Shown piece after piece: positions 1 to 9,452 of a DNA stretch of 64,000 nucleotides (its first letter is position 1; each line of letters begins with the position of its first letter). Under the pieces are notes generated by a model. That model made no database searches and was not told the origin of the DNA. It saw nothing but the letters and a program-made list of their open reading frames with translations. Origin of the DNA: Nicotiana tabacum (lineage: Eukaryota > Streptophyta > Magnoliopsida > Solanales > Solanaceae); NCBI RefSeq assembly GCF_000715075.1, contig NC_134097.1, positions 129,702,997 through 129,766,996 on the forward strand, written 5' to 3'. The position numbers and the translations under genes were made by a program.

Positions 1-2
1 TG

Positions 3-1130
3 TGGTGGAACGACTTAGGAAAAGTCAGCCGAGGAACCGCGGTAAAAGTTTTGGGTGGTCTTGTCGGACTTTTGAACATCAAGTCAAGATTAGACGTAAT
101 AGAAGCCTTGATACCTTTTTGGGATCCGACTCGCAATGTGTTCTACTTTTTTGATTTTGAGCTCACACCCACGCTAGAGGAAATTGCGGGTTACACCGGC
201 CTTAACGGAAACCTTAGAAGTCGGTACCCGGTGTCACCGAGACCAATATCTCCTCACAAGGTTCTGGATATGTTGAGTATTAATTGGGATATTTAGGATG
301 GGAATTTATCTGAAGGGTTTTGTACTTTCCAGTTCTTGTACCGATGCTATGGCAAACCCCAAGGATTTGAAGCACCGAATACTGGTCTGACCCATGATAG
401 AAATAAAGATAAATAGGAGGCACGGCGGGGCTCGGTTTTTATAGTAGCATTCTTGGGTGTTATAATCTGTCCGCGAAAAGACGACAACATAGAATTGGGC
501 CTCGTGGGAATGGTTAATGTCGCGATCAAGAAAACTAATGGCACCATGGTTCCCCTGATCTTATTTGAGATTTACCGAGCTTTGACCATCTGCCGAGAAG
601 GGGGCAAATTCTTCCAAGGCTGCAACTTACTACTACAATTATGGATACATGAACATCTCTGCCATTGTGTCAGGTATATGAACTATGGCATGACCGGTTT
701 GGATTGCATCGAAGAATTTGAAAGCCGAGTGGAGGGTGTTGAATTTCCAGAGGGTACCAAGGCTTGGTGTGCACACTTAAGTTCTTTAACTTCGGATAAA
801 ATTGAGTGGACGTTCGAATGGCTCCCTGCCACCGAAGTCGTATAAATGTTAGTCGAAGTGTGCTATCTTCTCCTAATGGGCATCCAGAGCATCCAGCCAT
901 ATGCTCCTCACAGGGTTTTGAGCCAACTGGGCAGGTTTCAAACCGTCCCCCATGACGAAGATTTGAGTGGACATGTCGTCGAACTAGGCCCAAAGGCTGT
1001 ATTTCCAGAAGGAAAAGTTCGCCAATTTTGGAATGAGTGCAGATTTCTCGAACCTAAGATTATGGTGCGGGATCTAGTTAGAGGTGAGGTAGACCCCAAT
1101 TATATGATTTGGTTTGGTAAAAGGTTTTAG
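3..1130 (+). pseudogene. ORF1 of Ogre-like element, DUF7745-like N-terminal part, broken by stops
   Basis: One reading frame stays recognisable from the left edge to 1130 but is interrupted by stops at 294 (TAG), 414 (TAG) and 843 (TAA), then ends at 1128. Recognisable blocks include LTPTLEEIAGYTGL (about 160-205), a cysteine/histidine-rich stretch with EHLCHCVRYMNYG, and SIQPYAPHRVLSQLGR. I associate these with the plant DUF7745 / mobile-domain-like proteins carried upstream of gag by Solanaceae gypsy elements. The function of ORF1 is unknown. The true start is off the window. Because no frameshift has accumulated before 1130, decay here has been by point mutation. Confidence 0.6.
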
Positions 1131-1975
1131 ATTCCCGAAAGACCTGCTAAGACCCCATGTCCAACAATTCACTCACGACTCGCAGGAGCAATGAGACTAG
1201 TTGGCAAAAGAAGAAAGCTATAGGGCCAAGATAAGTAAACTAGAGGGACAAATCAGGGACTGCAAATTTGGTAATAGTATCCAAGCTGCCGCAAATGAAG
1301 GGGAGAAGAAGAAGCTAAGCCAGGAAAACGAAGCCCTTAAAGCTCAGATATAGAAAATGAGAATAGCTGCTAGAAACCCGGAAAGAAGCTGAGCAGATGA
1401 AAGGCTTATAAGTGGTCTAAAAAAGAAAGTACTCGAGTGTCAAGATGACCTACAAAAATCTGAGGCCAGTCTAGCAAAAGTCCGAGCACAATTGGCAAAG
1501 AATGCAGAAGGGCGGGCAGAGTTTGGGCGACAAATGAAAAGAAAATATGAGGGGACAATCACCAATCTGAAGAGAAAGCTAATTACCTTTGAGAATGAGG
1601 CGGCCAAACAAGCTAGGAACTTTAAAGCCGACAGGGAACATTGTTATGCTTTGATGCCCCAGATGGAGGAAGATATGCAACAGTTGCAGAATCAAAGCCA
1701 ACATGACACTAGCTCGGTATCAGCAAATCGGGCGCCTGCTTCAGGAAAAGGGTATTATCCGAGAGAGGGTTAGAGCCATTGCCGACTATATTGTCATGAA
1801 ATGCCACGCTTGTGAGGACATGACTCAGACCACTTTCTTTGTTGCAGTAATGACATTTGTCCGCCAGATAATGAGTGATTTGGAGCGGCTTCAAGGGGAT
1901 CTTGCACGTAGGCCCGTGGCAAGACCGAATGATGTCCCACGGGCCCAAGGATTCGAAGCACTTATGTACTCATGA
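1131..1975 (+). pseudogene. ORF1 C-terminal coiled-coil remains
   Basis: After a frameshift near 1130-1170 the sequence reads in shifted frames as highly charged, heptad-like protein rich in E, K, Q and R (for example 1492-1773: RQMKRKYEGTITNLKRKL), which looks like a coiled coil. A further frame change near 1700 leads to a last open segment (1703-1975) ending in TGA. This is most likely the C-terminal half of ORF1. I recognise no enzyme motif. Several stops occur between 1230 and 1480. Confidence 0.45.
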
Positions 1976-2664
1976 TTTTTCATTTATCGAGTCTGTATTT
2001 TAGTTTTTAGTTTAGAATTTATTTTTGAGTCTGTTTGTAGTTTTAAAATTCTTTAAAATTCCAAGAAATTGAGTTGTTTGAAGTCTTTTGTAATAGAAAG
2101 GTTTAGGAGCTTTTATTAATGAAAATTGAACATTCCCAAAAATTGTTTCTTTATTTTTCGCATTTATTTTCTTGAACTACGTAATGATCTGATTCACGCG
2201 GCATCGTGATACGTAGGCAATCCTCATTGAATCCAGTCATGATTTTTGTAAATAACTCAAATAAGAGAGGGATGTGAAAGGAAATGACCGAAAGAAAACC
2301 CAAAAAGAAAGAAAAAGAGAGCCAAAGAAAAATCAAAAGAAAAACAAAAAAAGAGCAAGGAAAGAGATGGAAGAAAAGAGCGGAAAATGGGAATAGAAGC
2401 ACAAAAAGCCAAAGTGGAAGAAAAGAAAATTGGAAAAATGTAAGCAAAGTCGGGATGAAACATGCAACCATGGCAAAATATGTAGAAACACATTTAACTT
2501 TATAGGTGTATCACACCCCCAACATGCGATTACTTACGTGTTAACTGGTCCAAACTAACCGGTTTGTTGTCTACTGTTAAGTCAAGGTTCTATAGTAAGG
2601 TGGTTGGTTTTGTGGTAGTCTGGCTTCACATCCATACGTCACGAGGTCAAAAGGAAGTGTTGAA
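1976..2664 (+). other. Non-coding spacer between ORF1 and gag (leader-like), with structured motif copy 1
   Basis: No protein-coding signal. It begins AT-rich, then carries the first copy of the repeated two-helix motif (2171-2223), an A/G-rich low-complexity tract (2275-2430) and a short stretch leading into the gag ATG at 2665. Open frames on the opposite strand here are lysine/phenylalanine low-complexity artefacts of the A/G tract. Confidence 0.5.
2171..2223 (+). other. Two-helix structured motif, copy 1 of 7
   Basis: Outer arms CTACGTA and TACGTAG pair over 7 bp. The 5' side then has the conserved block ATCTGAT, followed by inner arms TCACG and CGTGA (5 bp). It lies between ORF1 and gag in the sense strand of element A. 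See the finding on the seven-copy motif. Confidence 0.65.
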
Positions 2665-5265
2665 ATGTCTTCAAAAATTCCTCTGCCAACAATTCCTATT
2701 CCGGAGGATAGTCTGATCTCGGCCATTCCAACTTTTGAGTCAGCGACTGTTGAGGAAAATAGGATTCTACGTCTCCGCATGATGGAAATGTGGGACGCCT
2801 GGGCAAATGGAAAAGAACCACCAAGTGCAATACCCGGATTCCCTGAGTTGTTTCCCAGGGCAAGTGGGACCTCCAACATCCCCATAAGTTATCCAAATAC
2901 CCCATTGGGATATCCTACCATTTCAGCCCACTTTGCTGGAACACCTTCTGAGACCCGCCCCTAGGTGTTAACATCAAGTGTGGCTTCAAATATATTCACC
3001 GCACCACCTTGTTCAGCCACGGCACAACCTGCTTTACCCAGGCCTAGCTTCGATCCATCTTCGTTCACATTTCAAGCACCATTTTTCCCAATGGAACCAA
3101 CCCAGTTTACTACCAATGCTTACTCTTAGACGCCTTAGTACGAGTTTACCGCAGGGTAGGAGAAAACCACAAAAACCCCTGAACAAGAGGAGATTACCAG
3201 AAAGATGAGAAGTATAGAGAAAAGTCTCAAAAATATATAGGGTCTGAGTGGGTAGAAGAGCGTATCTTACGCTGACCTGTGCATGTTCCCACACGTACAT
3301 CTACCCTTGGGTTTCAAAACCCCGAAGTTTGAAAAATATAATGGGCATAGGGATCCCATTGCTCACCTCAAAAGGTACTGCAACCAACTGCAGGGAGCGG
3401 GCAGAAAAGAAGAACTTCTCATGGCCTACTTTGGAGAGAGTTTGGTCGACATCACTTCGGAATGGTATATGGATCAGGATATATCTCGCTGGCATATCTG
3501 GGACGACCTGGCTCGAGACTTTGTCAGGCAATTTCAATATAACATCGACATTGCCCCTGACAGGAATTCATTATCAAATCTAAAGAAGAAGTCCTCGGAA
3601 AGCTTCCGAGAATATGCTGTCAAATGGTGCGAACAAGCGGCCAGAGTCAAACCTTTAATGAATGAAACAGAGATGGTCAGTGTCTTCCTTCAAGCCCAAG
3701 AGGCTGATTATTATCAAAATATGATGTCTGCGATGGGTAGGCCATTTGCCTAAGCCATCAAAATCAGTAAAATGGTTGAAAATAGGTTGAAAATAGGGCA
3801 AATCTTGAGTCAGTCTGCTATAAGAGCTACCTCACAAGCAATCCAAGGCGGGTCTGGATGAGGAGCAAATCGAAAGAAGAAGGAAGAAGCAGCAATGGCA
3901 CCTTCAAGTGCAAGAAAGCCCCATCCATCCAGACCTCTTTTCTCTGAAAGAACCCCACAACATTACTATCCCCACCAAGATATGGCGTATGCTATGGTTC
4001 CTCAGCCATACGTAGTAATGAATGCCCAACCCTACGTTAGGGCACAACAACAATTTAATCAAAACCAAGCTCTATTTCCCAGAAATCAACCTCTTCACCA
4101 AGCTCACTATAATCCCCGACCTCTACAGAACAACTTCCGTACCCGGGAACCACCCAAGGTACCAAACTTCACACCCATTGGTGAGTCTTATTCCAGCATG
4201 TTCCCCAAACTTGTCTAGATGGGTTTGTTGCAGCCTGTACCCCAAACCAGGTAGAACCCAGCGTCGCCCGCTTACAGAGCTGGTACTTGATGTGCCTACC
4301 ATTCAGGGGCAGATGGGCATGATACAGATGACTGTTGGACCGTAAAGAGGGCTGTGGAAAATCTGATAGAACAAAAGAGAATAGTGCTAAAGGACGAAGA
4401 TGTTCCTAATGTAACCAACAATCCATTATCGGCCCACACTAATGGGCCAGTTATTGGAATGATCTGTGAAGATAGAGAGTTTGAACCAGCTCTAAAAGCC
4501 ATCATTGCCATAGCCGATGTGGAAAAGAAGCCAAAAGTAGTCGCGAAACAAGACAAGGGGAGAAGAAGAGCAAACCTACCCCCCCAGAATACAGAAAAGA
4601 AAGTGGAAGTTGAAACTGGGGCAGCGCCCTCCAAAGATGTCGTTCTCTATGTTTCTCGGGGCCACAAGAAAGAACAGATGTCATTGAGTCCTCCTAGAAG
4701 GTTTGAGCTAAACAAGGGAGCTAAAATGTATGTTCCCAAGGGGACCTATGTGGTGCGGGGGCCAATAGTTCCACCAAGGCTGAATGAGCCCGTGGTTATT
4801 GGTCGCATGCCGCAAAAGCCCATGACAGATCCCACTGTCGTTCCATGGAACTATAACAAAGCGGTAGTAACTTACAAAGGCAAAGAGATCTCGGGAGAAG
4901 TTAAGGAAAATAACCCGACTGAGAAGTACCTCAATCTGGAGGAAATGAATAATGCCACAAAGAAGCGTTTCCCACCTAAGAAGCCAGTGAGTGCTGAAGA
5001 AGCGGAAGCGTTCTTTCAGAAAATGAAAATGGCAGACTACGAGATAATCGACCAGCTCCGAAAGTCCCCTACCCAAGTCTCCTTGTTGTCTTTGCTAATA
5101 AATTCAATTGAACATCAAAAAGTGTTGATCAAAACTCTCAATGAAGCATATATGCCCATTGAAACAACTGTAGAACAGTTGGAGAGGATGACAGAAAGGT
5201 TTTTTGCAGTCAATCAAATCTCTTTCAGCAAGAATTATTTTCCCCCGGAAGGGGCCGCACACAAC
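2665..5265 (+). pseudogene. gag: Gag of element A (capsid-like domain, zinc knuckle, linker), stop-riddled
   Basis: ATG at 2665 starts a frame that can be followed without net frameshift to 6228. N-terminal proline-rich region, then the retrotransposon gag domain at 3283-3753 (landmarks KTPKFEKYNGHRDPIAHL, SEWYMDQDISRWHIWDDLA, SFREYAVKWCEQAA), then a proline/glutamine-rich stretch, then a zinc-knuckle-like block at about 4288-4335 (CAYHSG...GHDTDDCW: one cysteine, two histidines, one cysteine), and a long charged linker to the protease. In-frame stops: 2962, 3127, 3136, 3157, 3238, 3253 (all TAG), 3751 TAA, 3859 TGA, 4216 and 4252 TAG, 4288 TGA. Gag would form the particle and package RNA; this copy cannot. 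Confidence 0.8.
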
Positions 5266-5715
5266 AAAGCCCTTCATCTGACAATTAAATGCAAGGGGTA
5301 TTATGTGAAAAGGGTCATGCTAGATGGTGGTTTTGGGGTGTATATTTGCCCTCTCTCAACTCTGTAGCGGATGGAAATCAGTACTGAGAGAATCAAACCC
5401 AACAACGTCTGTGTGCATGCCTTTGATGGCATAAAGAGAGATACAATAGGCGAGATTGATCTGGTTCTGACTATCAGCCCGGTGGACTTCGAGGTGACCT
5501 TTCAGGTCTTGGACATCGATACTTCCTATAATTTTCTCTTGGGAAGGTCGTGGATTCACGCAGCAGGGGTTGTGCCTTCTACTCTCCACCAGATGGTGAA
5601 ATTCGAACATGAAGATCAGGAGATTGTAGTTCACGGGGAAGATGAGCAATTGATTTATCGGGACCCGTCAGTCTCTTATCTTGAAGCTAGAGAAGGAAGT
5701 GAACATATAGTCTAT
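5266..5715 (+). pseudogene. Aspartic protease of element A
   Basis: The core reads VKRVMLDGGFGVYICPLSTL (about 5308-5364), with the catalytic D-G-G where retropepsins have D-[ST]-G, followed by a flap-like region and FLLGRSWIHAAGVVPSTLHQ (about 5533-5592), the conserved second half of Tat-type proteases. The residue after DGG is F where I would expect a small residue. A TAG at 5365 splits the domain and another TAG at 5716 ends the segment. It stays in the same frame as gag, as expected for a gag-pro polyprotein. Confidence 0.75.
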
Positions 5716-6224
5716 TAGGCTTTTGAGATTGTGGTCGCGGACCAATGTGAAGAAGGAGACCCTTGCCCTCAACCCTTTCTTTCAAATGCATCAATTATGG
5801 TGGCCAAAGAAATGATCAGACGTGGTTACAAACCCGGGAAGGGGCTTGGGAAGTCATTGCAAGGAATCGCCGAACCTATCACTCTCGCTGCTAGTGACAA
5901 GTTCTTTGGGGTAGGTTTCCAACCTACATCAGCTGATGGAAAATGGGCGGATAAAAGAAAGAACAATGGTTGGGTCTTGCCTCAGCCGATTCCGCATCTT
6001 TATAGGACATTTGTCAAGCCTAAATACAATGAGGAAGAGGAAGATGAGGCCTTTACGGCCGAGAAAATTGAAGAAATCTGTAGGGCTATGAGACAGATGT
6101 TGTATGAAACCCACATGGTCCAACTAGAGGAAGGCTCAAGAACCGCTGAGGTGTTATACATGGGACCCAGTGCCAAACTGCAAAATTGGAAGGCTACTCC
6201 ATTCCCAATCAGGCGGGAATCTCG
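5716..6224 (+). pseudogene. G-patch domain downstream of protease
   Basis: The segment 5731-6224 contains AKEMIRRGYKPGKGLGKSLQG (about 5806-5868), with the glycine spacing and hydrophobic positions of a G-patch RNA-binding domain, followed by a conserved tail (FFGVGFQPTSADGK) and an acidic stretch with EEEEDEA. It is in frame with gag and protease. A protease followed by a G-patch is known in betaretroviruses; here the same order occurs in a plant gypsy element. The frame would stop at 6226 (TAG), but that TAG lies 1 nt inside the candidate intron that starts at 6225. Confidence 0.65.
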
Positions 6225-6424
6225 GTAGTCTAGTCCTGCCACTTTTTCTGCATTGCGAGTTATTTCAGGGTGTAACTCGAATGTTTTCTTTAGTTTCCTA
6301 TCTTTAATTTCCAATGTAAACCCTGTTATCTTCAAATTCAAAGAAATGAAATCAATATTTCATCGTTCATCTTTCTTTATTCTTTTTGATTTTTGTTATT
6401 TTTCTCTTTTATTTCTTCTTTCAG
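6225..6424 (+). other. Candidate spliceable intron between protease/G-patch and RT (Ogre-type)
   Basis: A 200-bp stretch begins GTAGTC and ends in a long pyrimidine tract finishing TTCTTCTTTCAG. Its base composition (T-rich, no coding signal) differs from both flanks. Removing it takes away the TAG that ends the gag-pro frame and places the sequence after 6424 in frame with it (2 nt + 1 nt split codon). An intron in this position is an established feature of Ogre elements. Splicing itself is inferred; the codons after the acceptor shift frame once more near 6460 in this damaged copy. Confidence 0.6.
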
Positions 6425-8160
6425 TTCTAATAATGCAGCTTTAAATAACATGACATGTCATGCCCAGATCCAAACACGCTGTCTAACTGTGAAATAATGA
6501 ACCAAGAATCGAAATATGATGAAGAAGAGGCTTTTAGGGAAATAAATCGAGAATTGGAACAGTTTGAGAATAAACCTAAGCCGAACTTAAATGATACTGA
6601 GCCGGTTAATTTGGGTAGTTCTAATGAAGTCAGGGAAACCAAGATAAGCATCCGCACATATGAGAAAACCTGGGACGCATTAATCCAACTCTTATTTGAG
6701 TTCAAAGATGTGTTTGCTTGGTCATACGATGACATTCCAGGACTAAGTGTTGATTTGGTGGTTCATAAGTTGCCAAGTTACCCCGATTATCCCCCTGTCC
6801 AGCAAAAACAAAGAAAGTTTAAAACTGATATCAGTGACAAGATTAAAGAAGAGGTCACAAAATAGTTGAAAGCGGGGGTGATCCGAGTGGTCCGATACAC
6901 CACATGGTTAGCCAATGTAGTTCATGTGCCAAAGAAAGACGGGAAAACCTGAGTGTGTGTTGATTACGGAGATCTGAACAAAGCAAGTCCTAAGGATAAT
7001 TTTCCTTTGCCAATCATCTATATCCTTGTTGATAACTGCGCCAAACATGAGATACAATCCTTCGTGGATTGTTACGCAGGATATCACCAGGTGTTGATGG
7101 ATGAAGAGGATGCAGAAAAGATGGCTTTTACCACACCCTGGGGCACATACTGTTATAGAGTCATGCCTTTTGGTCTGAAGAATACCGGGGCAATTTACAT
7201 AAGAGCCATGACTGCCATTTTTCATGACATGATGCACCAAGAGATAGAGGTGTATGTGGATGACGTGATCATCAAGTCCAGGACCCAGGATGACCACGTT
7301 TGGGATTTGAGAAAATTCTTTGAGCGGCTGCGTAAATATGATCTGAAGCTAAACCCAGCCAAATGTGCATTTAGGGTTCCATCTGGCAAACTTTTGGGAT
7401 TCATAGTCAGTCGGAGGGGTATCGAGCTAGACCCAACAAAGATAAAGTCCATTCGAGATTTGCCTCCTCCAAGAACCAAGAAAGATGTTATGAGCTTGTT
7501 GGGAAGATTGAACTACATCAGCCGATTCATTGCTCAGTTGACGTCCACATGTGAACCCATTTTCAAGTTGTTAAAGAAAGATGCAGTAATCAAATGGACA
7601 AATGAGTGCCAAGAAGCTTTTGACAAAATCAAAGAATACTTGTCGAACCCGCCAGTCTTGGTCCCACCTGAACCGGGAAGGCCTTTGTTCTTGTATTTGA
7701 CAGTCTTGGAGAGTTCTTTTGGATGTGTCCTTGGGCAACATGACATGACCGGGAGGAAAGAACAAGCAATCTACTATTTGAGCAAAACGTTCACAAGCTA
7801 CGAGGCTAAATATACTCTGTTGGAGAGGACTTGTTGCGCTCTGACCTGGGTAGCTCAAAAGCTGAGGCATTACTTGTTGACCTACACCACTTATCTTATC
7901 ACGAGGTTGGACCCTTTAAAGTACATATTCCAGAAACTAATGCCCACGGGAAGGTTAGCAAAGTGGCAGATCCTACTCACTGAATTTGACATAGTCTACG
8001 TCACTCGCACAGTAACGAAAGCCCAGGCGTTAGCAGATTACCTGGCTGAAAACCCGGTTGATGATGAATACCAACCTTTGAGCACCTACCTCCCGGATGA
8101 AGAGGTAAATTCAGTTGAGGCAATATCCGAATATACTAATGCTTGGAAAATGTTTTTTGA
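6425..8160 (+). pseudogene. pol: Reverse transcriptase and RNase H of element A
   Basis: Open segments 6455-6865 and 6953-8365 share one frame, separated by TAG 6863 and TGA 6950. RT landmarks: CVDYGDLNKASPKDNFPLP, SFVDCYAGYHQVLM, YRVMPFGLKNTGAIY and the catalytic YVDD (7253-7264). The thumb/connection follows (LLGRLNYISRFIAQLT). The first RNase H follows from about 7660 (GRPLFLYLTVLESSFGCVLG, YYLSKTFTSYEAKYTLLE), with a glutamate where this family usually has the first aspartate. It would copy element RNA into DNA in the particle. Its upstream boundary is the candidate intron. Confidence 0.88.
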
Positions 8161-8535
8161 TGGAGCGATAAACGCAAAAGGTGTTAGAATCGGGGCAATC
8201 TTGATCTCACCCACTGGTCAGCATTATCCAGCCACAGCCCGACTTCGATTTTTCTGCACAAACAACACTGCCGAGTATGAAACCTGTATTATGGGTATGA
8301 ACATGGCAATTGACCAAGATGTCGAAGAATTGTTAATCATGGGAGATTCAGATCTGATTATCTAACAAGCCCAAGGAGAATGAGAGACTCGAATTTCAAA
8401 CTTATTCCCTACAGGCAATATGTGGAAGATCTTAGCAAGTGGTTTAAGTCAATAGAGTTTAGGTACATCCCTCGTTGTCACAATGAACTGGTCGATGCAC
8501 TTGCTACTTTGGCCTTGATGCTGCCATACCCAAGC
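8140..8535 (+). pseudogene. Second, archaeal-type RNase H of element A
   Basis: The segment after the first RNase H reads WKMFFDGAINAKGVRIGAIL, CTNNTAEYETCIMGM and LIMGDSDLII, giving the D...E...D catalytic order of type-I RNase H in an archaeal/cellular-like version (NNTAEYE). A duplicated RNase H is diagnostic of Tat-lineage gypsy elements. Stops at 8363 (TAA) and 8381 (TGA) plus a frameshift near 8385 break it; the domain continues in the next frame (LIPYRQYVEDLSKWF, IPRCHNELVDALATLA). Confidence 0.75.
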
Positions 8536-9452
8536 AATGCCCATATTGATCCATTGGAAATCCAAATCCGGGAAAGGCACGATTACTGTAATACGGTTGA
8601 GGTAGAACCGAATATTCAGCTATGGTATCACAATATCAAAATATTTCTGAAAACTAAAGAATACCCTGAGCAAGCCAGTGGAGACCAAAAGAGAACCATT
8701 AGACGACATGCAAGTGGTTTCTTCTTGAGTGGTGATGTCTTGTACAAAAGGACTCCGGATCTCAACTTGTTAAGATGTGTTGATGCCAAAGAGGCCAGAA
8801 GAATCATGTATGAAATACACGCAGGAGTGTGTGAACCCCACATGAATGGGTATGTTTTGGCAAAGAAAATCCTTCGAGCGGGTTATTACTGGATGACTAT
8901 GGAAAAAGACTACTTCAGTTTCGTTCGAAAATGTCATCAATGCCAGGTGCACGGTGATTTGATTCATGCGCCGCCTACAGAATTACATCCCATGTCAGCA
9001 CCTTAGACGTTTGTTGCTTGGGGCATGGATGTCATTGGGCCGATTGAGCCGAAAGCTTCAAATGGGCACAGATTTATATTGGTCGCCATCGACTACTTCA
9101 CAAAGTGGGTCGAAGCAATTACTTTCAAATCTGTCACCAAGAAAGTTGTAGTAGACTTTGTGCATTCCAACCTCATCTGCCGTTTTGGTATTCCTGCAAC
9201 TATCATTACGGATAATGCTGCAAATTTGAATAGTCATTTGATGAGGGAGATATGTGAACAATTCAAGATAACGCATCGGAACTCTACTCCTTATCGTCCT
9301 AAATCCAATGGTATCGTCGAAGCAGCGAACAAGAACATCAAAAAGATTCTGAGAAAAATGATTCAAAGTTCCAGGAAGTGGCATGAAAAGTTGCCTTTTG
9401 CATTGTTGGGGTATCGCACTACTGTGCGCACATCGGTCGGAGTCGCTAGAGC
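8536..9452 (+). pseudogene. int: Integrase of element A, 5' part (zinc finger and DDE core)
   Basis: The zinc finger is present (HAGVCEPHMNGYV..., KCHQCQVHGD: H-H-C-C), then a TAG at 9004, then the catalytic core with the DDE triad intact: D in GMDVIGPIE (9028-9030), D in IITDNAANL (9211-9213) and E in NGIVEAANKN (9319-9321). The core stops at 9439, where an antisense LTR (9453-12972) with a 13-nt PBS-like tail interrupts it. The remaining C-terminal part resumes at 12973. Confidence 0.85.

Noticed and set aside
2151..2505. Lysine-rich plus-strand and phenylalanine-rich minus-strand frames
   Set aside because: Artefacts of an A/G-rich low-complexity tract.
2962..5718. Many in-frame TAG codons as possible programmed readthrough or recoding
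   Set aside because: Ten TAGs in one frame, some only three to seven codons apart, plus TGA and TAA and pol frameshifts, fit decay. No readthrough context is repeated.
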